Shown in pieces: positions 58,210-64,000 of a DNA stretch of 64,000 nt. The first letter of the stretch is position 1. Every line of letters starts with the position of its first letter. The translations under genes were made by a program, and so were the position numbers. The notes below the pieces were generated by a model. That model saw nothing but the letters and a program-made list of their open reading frames with translations. It ran no database searches and was not told the DNA's origin. The stretch comes from Cryphonectria parasitica EP155 (Eukaryota; Ascomycota; Sordariomycetes; Diaporthales; Cryphonectriaceae), in the NCBI RefSeq assembly GCF_011745365.1, contig NW_024468910.1, positions 3,066,068 through 3,130,067 of the forward strand, written 5' to 3'.

Positions 58210-59110
58210 AGGAAGGACCGACCTGATTTATGGCTATGTTGGACGAGAGAGATGTGAAGGAGTGGAAATCTTACCGCTCAACAGGATTCGCTCTCAAAGG
58301 GCTAGGGATGACTGAACTCGAAGGTAACCAAAGTCATGCCCAGATTGACAGAGGTACCCGTTAGGAATTCACTGATTGGAAGATCGGAAAGGAGGAGACC
58401 CTCATAGAGGTCCTCAGAGCTGAGGATATCATCAACTGGGTTTCCTCCGCCTACGATTAGGTTGGAATCATGATTGTACAGAATCTCGGGACTGTCATTA
58501 TCGAATTATAGATGTAACTTTGACAAGACCTAATTGATCAACACTGCCTAGCATTGCTGTGTAGCCCGAATCTGACCACCTGAAAATCCTGATGGATCGT
58601 TTCGTCGATGACTCTGACCCATCCACTATTTCCAATCCTTTTCAGATTCACCCTGCCGACCAGACGGCTACGACTATGGACTGGCTCGCGACCGTGTATT
58701 ACGTGCAATACGCTGATGGCTTAGCCCTTGGCATTATCCAACTCAAGTGCACGAAAACACGATCCAGCAGCCACTTACAACGTTACCTGTAGCACGACTA
58801 GGAATGGCAACCATCTGGGCCACGCTCCTGACCCTTTTGCTGGCCAGCCGCTCCAGAATAATGTCCTAAACATCAACGGCGAGGTTATCCAGGAAAGAAC
58901 CGAGGGATGCGCCGTTGTTTCACACGCGCTGCAGATGATCAGTACTCTGTTATTGCTGGCATATATATTATTGTGGCAGATACTGGTCTATGAGATTAGG
59001 AAAGTGATGTACTGGGCTCCAGCACTAGCTACAAACAAGGACATAGAGCAACTGGGTTTAGCCTTAGACCACAACAGAGAGTGGCAGCCAAAATTCTTCG
59101 TATTAAGTCT
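58210..59110 (+). pseudogene. Possible decayed coding sequence of unknown origin
   Basis: In one frame, 58225-58510 gives amphipathic, protein-like sequence (MLDERDVKEWKSYRSTGFAL, then EVLRAEDIINWVSSAYD) with scattered TAG stops. 58592-58790 (MDRFVDDSDPSTISNPFQIH) and 58790-58930 (DPFAGQPLQNNVLNINGEVI) continue in other frames. The frame changes and stops suggest a pseudogene. No family could be assigned with confidence. Confidence 0.3.
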
Positions 59111-59170
59111 TATTCACGCTGCTATCGCCCGAGCTCAATTGACTTATGCCCAAACCGAATTGTATAGGGC

Positions 59171-59866
59171 TTATTCACTTGGCTCCACCATCGTTACGGT
59201 ATTCCGCTCAGTAGGAGAATCTTTCTTGCGTGCCACCACCCACATAAACTCGGCATCAAAGTCTGGATCACCCTCCTCCAATTTCCCATCGCCTGCCTGC
59301 AATACTTCCACCTGCAATAAGTCGAATCCGATTTCCCTAAGCAGTGCTTCATTCCCGTCGACGTCAAAGCTACTCCAGAACATTCCATATCCCAAGAATT
59401 CGCCATGGATTTCTTCCTCGTCGATGGTTGTGAGATTGAACACAAAGACTCCGTTAGGCTTTAGCCAACTGTGGATCTTTGTGAGCATATCTTTGAGCTT
59501 CGACCGTGGAAGATGGAACAGTGTGTAGAAACTGATTGCTCCGTGGAAGCTCTCAGGCTCGAAAGTGAGTGCTGTCATGTCGCCCGCAACAAGCTCAGCG
59601 TCTGGGAAGCGGGCCTTGGCCATCTCGATTTGCTTCGTCGATATGTCATTTGCGACTACGTGTGCGCCTTGGTCGAGAAGCAGTTGCAAGACGGGAACGC
59701 CAGGGCCACAACCAAGCTCTAGAATAGAAGGTGAAGGTGGCAGCTCCTCAAGGAGCTTCTTGGCGTATCTCTCTCGCGGTGATTTCTGGCTCTCGACCCA
59801 TTGCAAATACCATTCTGAGATGTGGTCGTAGGCGTATTCGACGATGCCTTCAGGTGTATCAGACAT
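59171..59866 (-). CDS. Class I SAM-dependent methyltransferase, single exon
   Basis: 231 aa. It should transfer a methyl group from S-adenosylmethionine to a small molecule or protein; the substrate is unknown. Motif I ELGCGPG is at residues 50-56, the acidic end of strand 2 is in VVANDISTKQIEMAKARF (about 71-88), and VAGDMTALTF (about 93-102) is motif II. FHGAISFYTLFHLPR follows with the strand 4 region, and LKPNGVFVFNLTT is motif III. It resembles Methyltransf_11/25 members. The start is ATG 59866 (MSDTPEG); the longer frame to 59881 opens with GTG only. There are no introns or breaks, although the region just downstream (58.2-59.1 kb) looks decayed. An ORF of 266 codons on the opposite strand overlaps it but starts with TTG and is a shadow. 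Confidence 0.9.
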   Translation of the reverse strand: MSDTPEGIVEYAYDHISEWYLQWVESQKSPRERYAKKLLEELPPSPSILELGCGPGVPVLQLLLDQGAHVVANDISTKQIEMAKARFPDAELVAGDMTALTFEPESFHGAISFYTLFHLPRSKLKDMLTKIHSWLKPNGVFVFNLTTIDEEEIHGEFLGYGMFWSSFDVDGNEALLREIGFDLLQVEVLQAGDGKLEEGDPDFDAEFMWVVARKKDSPTERNTVTMVEPSE

Positions 59867-61451
59867 TTTGTGGTGGATCACAGCATGTGGAAAGCGTGGA
59901 TCCGAGGTGTGGAAGATGAGGTATGTTGAATGGTGCCAGCTGCAGAAGGCAGCGGGCCGAAGCTAGCTAAACTAGCTACTACAGTATAGCGCGGGGAGGT
60001 GAACTGCTGACATAATCCATGGCTTTACATGATGGGCACTAAGTAACTCGGTGCACTACGCCATGATTTATAGTCACCCGTAGCGCTCTTGATAGTTTGA
60101 AAGGCTTGTAAGACTGCATCGGCATCAAGTGTTGTATTCTTGTGGGATGGCATGGCGGAGGGTTTGGCAGATGTACACACAAGCAATACTTGATGATGAA
60201 CCTAGTCTGTTCCTCACGCTAATAATACTAAGTTCAGGGTTGGAAACAGATCATATGAGTTTGACAGGGGACTTATTTTGGGGTTTATTTGCAACCTTTC
60301 ACTGTCTCCTCAGTTATACCAAGTGTGCTTGCATTCCCTGACGTGTAAATATTGAGGGGATGTTGTCGCGCTCTCGAAGGCGTACCCTCCCTGTGCCTCC
60401 TCCCCTCTGAAATGCAGAGGTTGGCTGTAGCTGGTCAGAAGAGGGTCAGAAGAAATGGCAAGGTTTAGGGGCTGCTGGGCCAGCAGGCCGACCCAACTAC
60501 TATGGTAGTATCATCCACAGACCCTTGCGGGCCTTCCTTCCGTTCCAGTTTCCACTATACGAGAGAGCTCCAGTCAATTACCATGCGCTACAGATGAAAT
60601 TTTCACAATCAATCTACAGAGTCTTGCCATATGAGAAGGGTGATCAATGCTTATTCTCTCTTTTTTCCTCATATTTTTTCTTTTATGTTTCTTCTGCTTC
60701 AAGAAATGGGGGACCCCCTCTAGGTTACGTACAAAAATTGCTATGACATGTTGCATCCAACATAAGGAAGGACGGACACAGAGAGAGGGTCGGTTTTGGG
60801 CTAAGTACCATAGTATTCAAGTATCTATCCACTTGAGTAACTGTTTCGAGTACACGATCAGCGCACTTACCCGGTACCGCACCGTGCGCACCCACCATCT
60901 CGGAGGGGACAGGCTAAATTGTTTACTACACTATGGTAGCACTATAGTACATAGTACATGCTCTTCCAGGCAGGTAACATTGAGATCAAGCCTCGACAAT
61001 CAACATTTGCAGCTACCGTGTATACCCGCACCCATCGCCTGCAGGCATTCCCCTTTTTACACACTACAGTCAAGGAGCAGCAGACGTGGAGAAGGCAGGG
61101 TAGCACCACTTCACCGAACCCCTCATCACACATAGCTTCCCTTGCCACCTCGTATCTTACTGATGGATGGCCAGTCAGTGATAACGCGAACAACTGCTTA
61201 ATCCATGGCTCGGGAGCGATGCTCCATTATTTACCACCAATGGGTGTTTTTGGATAGTCACGACAGCGGAGGATGAATGAATGGAGAAATACAGGACACA
61301 GAAGGGCAAGCCGAGAAAGAGGAGGACAAGACAAGATGATGGATGCATATAACGAACGGCGGCCGCGCCCCATCGACACACATCCTGGCTTGTTTGTTGT
61401 CACACGGCAAGCTGTCTCGCAGCCAGATGTGTCGATCATAAACATTTCATC
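59867..61451. promoter_or_regulatory. Divergent intergenic region between methyltransferase and DUF5695-like gene
   Basis: 1.6 kb with no supportable gene. Several CTATGGTAGTA/TATAGTAC-type short motifs recur at about 59975-59990, 60497-60512 and 60930-60958, but no clear TATA box was assigned. Both promoters must lie here. Confidence 0.45.
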
Positions 61452-64000
61452 ATGTTGACGACATTTCTCACCCTCCTCGCCGCGCTCGCACTGGCAGCCA
61501 CCGTCACCGCCCAGGGCGACACCCTCGGCCTGGCGGATGGCTTCCTGAGCTTCAGTACACAGAACTTCGACCTCGAGCTTGTCAAGGATGCGCAGGTGCT
61601 GGTCTCTCTCAAGGCATCGGGCGGCACCTTTGACTTTTTGCCATTGGGCTATCTCTCGGTCCGCGCTGGAAACGGCCAGTATCACTGGGGAGACGTCACG
61701 TTTCGATACAGGACTGTCGGCAGCACAACCTGGATCGATGGCGATTCCTCCCAGGCACGAAACCCTGTAGCCTCCGTGTCGACAGCCAGCAACAGCACGG
61801 TCCTTGCAGCCTCCAACATGGCAGCGACCTTGCCGTCCGATACGGCGGGTCTGGGCGTGACGAGAGAGTGGCTCGATGTGGACGGCGACCTGGGGCTGTC
61901 TTTCACCCTCACTAATAACGCCAGCACGTCCATCGAGCTGGGCAGTCTGGGCTTCCCTGCCGAGTTCAACAACATCTTCACCAACTACACCGCAGAGGAG
62001 ACCCAAGAGTACTGCAGCCTCTCGGACCCCTACATCGGGATGCATGCCGGTTACATCCGTGTCTCGCCCATCAACGGAAATGGTGCCGCACTGGTCGTCA
62101 CGCCGCTTGGGGATACACCCCTGGAGGCATACCGCAACCTCGATGAGCCATACTACGACAGCACAGCCTACGAGAGCCAGGTCTTCGAGGGATTGTATGA
62201 GTGGCAGACGCTGACGGAGGCATGGGCCGAGAACGAGTGGAACGCGAGCGAGCCCTGGAACACGCCGTCCTCCAAAGTCCTGGCCCCAGGCGAGGCTTTG
62301 ACCTTTGGGCTCAAGTTCTCGCTGGCTGATGGTGGCATCGAGACCATCGACGACGAGGTGCAGGCGCAGGGCGTGCCTTATGCGCGAGGCATCCCCGGCT
62401 TCATCCTCCCGGCCGACCTCACAGGCCAGCTTCTCGTCAACCCTGGGTCCGCCGGCGACATCGCCAACATCACTGTCGACCCTGCCGGGGCCCTCACCGT
62501 CACTGAGGGCTCGAGCAGCGGCGAGTACGACGTCACACCGTCCTCCAGCGCCTTCGGTCGTGCCCGTCTCACAATCGCCTACACGAGCGGTCAGGTCCAG
62601 ACGGTTCACTACTATGTTGTCAAATCTGGTCCCGACCACATTGCCGCGCTGAGCAACTTCCTCACCACCGAGCAGTATTACACCAACACGTCGGACCCAT
62701 TTGGCCGTGCGCCCTCTGTCATTTCGTACGACTACAGCGTTATGGCGCCTGTCCTGCAAGACATGCGCGTGTGGATTGCAGGGCTGTCCGACGAGGCCGG
62801 CGCGGGCTCTTTTCTCGCGGCGAGCATGAAGCAGGCTGCGCAGCCCAATGCCGACGAGATCGCCAAGCTCGAGGATTTCGTCGCGCAGGTCCTGTACAAG
62901 ACGCTGCAGCCGCCCCAGAACGGCACATACGACGTGCGCATGAGCATCTTCTACTACGGCTTAGCCGGCTACCCTTACTCGAGCGCCATCGACTGGACGA
63001 CGTGGGAATCTTGGACCGAGCCTGAGGCGTACGCGACGGACCGAGCATACGACTATGTCCACGTCGCAGCGAGTTACTGGGGCCTGTACCGTGCAGGGCG
63101 GGCCTACGAGGGCATCCTGACGCAGCAGCCGTGGGACTGGTATCTGAACCAGAGCTACAACACCGTCATGTCCGCCATGGCGCAGGATAGCGAAGGGAAC
63201 TGGCTCGTGGGCTACTCGACGGATGGGCTGATGGGCGAGACCGTGTTTGGCGAGCTCCTCAAGGACCTCACCCGGGAGGGCTGGACGACACAGGCGGCGG
63301 CCCTCGAGGCCAAGATGCGCGCGCGGGCGGAGCTCTGGAGCACTATGGACGACCCCTTTGGCAGCGAGATGGCGTGGGACTCAACGGGCCAGGAGGGAGT
63401 ATACTACTGGTCCAAGTACTTTGGCTACAACTCTACAGCGGAGAAGACGCTGGCAACGGTCCTGGGGTTCCAGCCCACCGTCGCCCATTGGGGCTGGAAT
63501 GGTAACGCGAGGCGGTACTGGGATTTTATGTAAGTTGCTTGTCCTTTGTTTACCTGGTGGTCATCCCTTTCGATTTTCCCCCTCTTTTCTTTCCAAGACA
63601 AGACGAAACTACAAACTGACCGACTTCGTTCTTTTCTCTCCCCCTTTTCAAGATACGGAGGCAAACTGGAACGCATAGAGCGCCAGATCCACCATTACGG
63701 CTCCGGTCTCAACGCGCTTGTCGCCCTGTCTGCCTTCCGTAGCAACCCCAACGACACATATCTCCTGCGCATCGGCTACGGCGGCATGAACGGCCCACTG
63801 TCCAACATCCGCGCTGACGGCTGCGCGTCGGCCGCGTTCCACTCATGGCCCGAGACACTGCAGTGGGACGCTTACAGTGGCGATTACGGTCCCAACCATA
63901 GCGGGTTGGTTATGGGCACGGGCACGTATCTCGCCTGGGACGCAGAGCTGGGCCGCCTGGTGGCGTACGGCGGGCTGCTGGACGACGACGGCGCGGGGAC
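61452..64000 (+). CDS. Secreted DUF5695-like protein, probable glycoside-active enzyme (2 exons seen, 3' end outside window)
   Basis: CDS is join(61452..63529, 63653..>64000); at least 808 aa are visible and the gene runs off the window. Residues 1-21 (MLTTFLTLLAALALAATVTA plus Q) are a clear signal peptide. The N-terminal half is beta-rich with several N-glycosylation sites (NNAST, NYTAE, NASEP). The C-terminal part from about residue 430 is helix-rich, with Trp/Tyr-dense segments (AIDWTTWESWTEPEAY, EMAWDSTGQEGVYYWSKYFG, VAHWGWNGNARRYWDF), typical of an alpha/alpha barrel carbohydrate-active fold. The intron of 123 nt splits an Ile codon (WDFI/YGGKLE). From memory the overall pattern matches the uncharacterised DUF5695 family found in fungi and bacteria. 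The fold suggests a polysaccharide-degrading role, but catalytic residues are not known. Confidence 0.82.

Larger units (their letters stand above)
56605..59170. other. About 2.6 kb without a supportable intact gene
   Basis: The left end holds the promoter of the GPI-type gene. A (CT)n run merges into a long T tract at 57905-57965. 58050-59100 contains several open stretches, in shifting frames and with many stops, that look like decayed coding sequence. The origin could not be identified (see the separate entry). Confidence 0.45.

Noticed and set aside
58728..59528. 266-codon plus-strand ORF overlapping the methyltransferase
   Set aside because: It opens with TTG, has no recognisable domain, and its second half is the antisense of a well-supported methyltransferase.
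61227..62759. 510-codon minus-strand ORF
   Set aside because: It is antisense to the secreted DUF5695-like gene, which has a signal peptide and proper codon usage; the ORF is a shadow of GC-rich coding sequence.
1..64000. CRISPR array or bacterial-type operons
   Set aside because: The window is eukaryotic with spliced genes, and no regularly spaced identical repeats of CRISPR form are present.

Overview
The window is a piece of a filamentous ascomycete (Pezizomycotina, probably Sordariomycete-like) nuclear genome. The genes are interrupted by short GT-AG introns of 66-203 nt with CTAAC/CTGAC-type branch sites. The gene set is fungal: an Mcm1-type MADS factor, a CCG tetraspanin, a V-ATPase E subunit, a Dnf1-type flippase and a PAN-domain Ser/Thr-rich secreted protein. 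An LTR retrotransposon carries C:G-to-T:A damage resembling RIP. Exon structures below were built by hand from reading frames and splice consensus.

Layout. 0.5-4.7 kb: a GNAT acetyltransferase (-) and an APC-family permease (+) diverge from one promoter region. 6.9-7.9 kb: the MADS-box gene (-), followed by about 8 kb with no supportable gene but many simple repeats. 15.9-16.8 kb: a tetraspanin (+). 18.3-20.2 kb: a NIPA/DUF803 membrane transporter (-), divergent from V-ATPase subunit E (21.6-22.6 kb, +). The latter converges on a CANIN/SLF2-like candidate genome-stability protein (22.9-25.2 kb, -). 25.2-33.7 kb: a second block of about 8.5 kb with no supportable gene. 33.7-38.5 kb: the P4-ATPase (+), converging on an HhH-GPD DNA glycosylase (39.8-41.5 kb, -). 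44.6-47.6 kb: the PAN-domain protein (+). 48.05-55.49 kb: a complete Ty3/gypsy chromovirus insertion. 55.9-56.6 kb: a small GPI-anchored protein (-). 59.2-59.9 kb: a SAM methyltransferase (-). 61.45 kb to the end: a secreted DUF5695-like protein (+), cut by the window edge.

Most host genes are housekeeping or cell-surface genes without an obvious shared pathway. Two of them (flippase, NIPA transporter) are membrane transport proteins and two (CANIN-like, HhH-GPD) are probable genome-maintenance proteins.

The most notable region is the retrotransposon. It has two 452-bp LTRs differing at only three positions and a TATGT target-site duplication. Nine nt starting 3 nt after the 5' LTR are exactly complementary to nine nt about 45 nt downstream of the LTR TATA box, which suggests Tf1/sushi-type self-priming. 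gag and pol contain many in-frame stops and several lost catalytic residues, all explainable as C-to-T or G-to-A changes. Between pol and the 3' LTR lies an intact antisense ORF of 202 codons. Its product has six cysteines spaced like a fungal binuclear zinc cluster followed by a coiled coil, and its stop codon overlaps that of pol.
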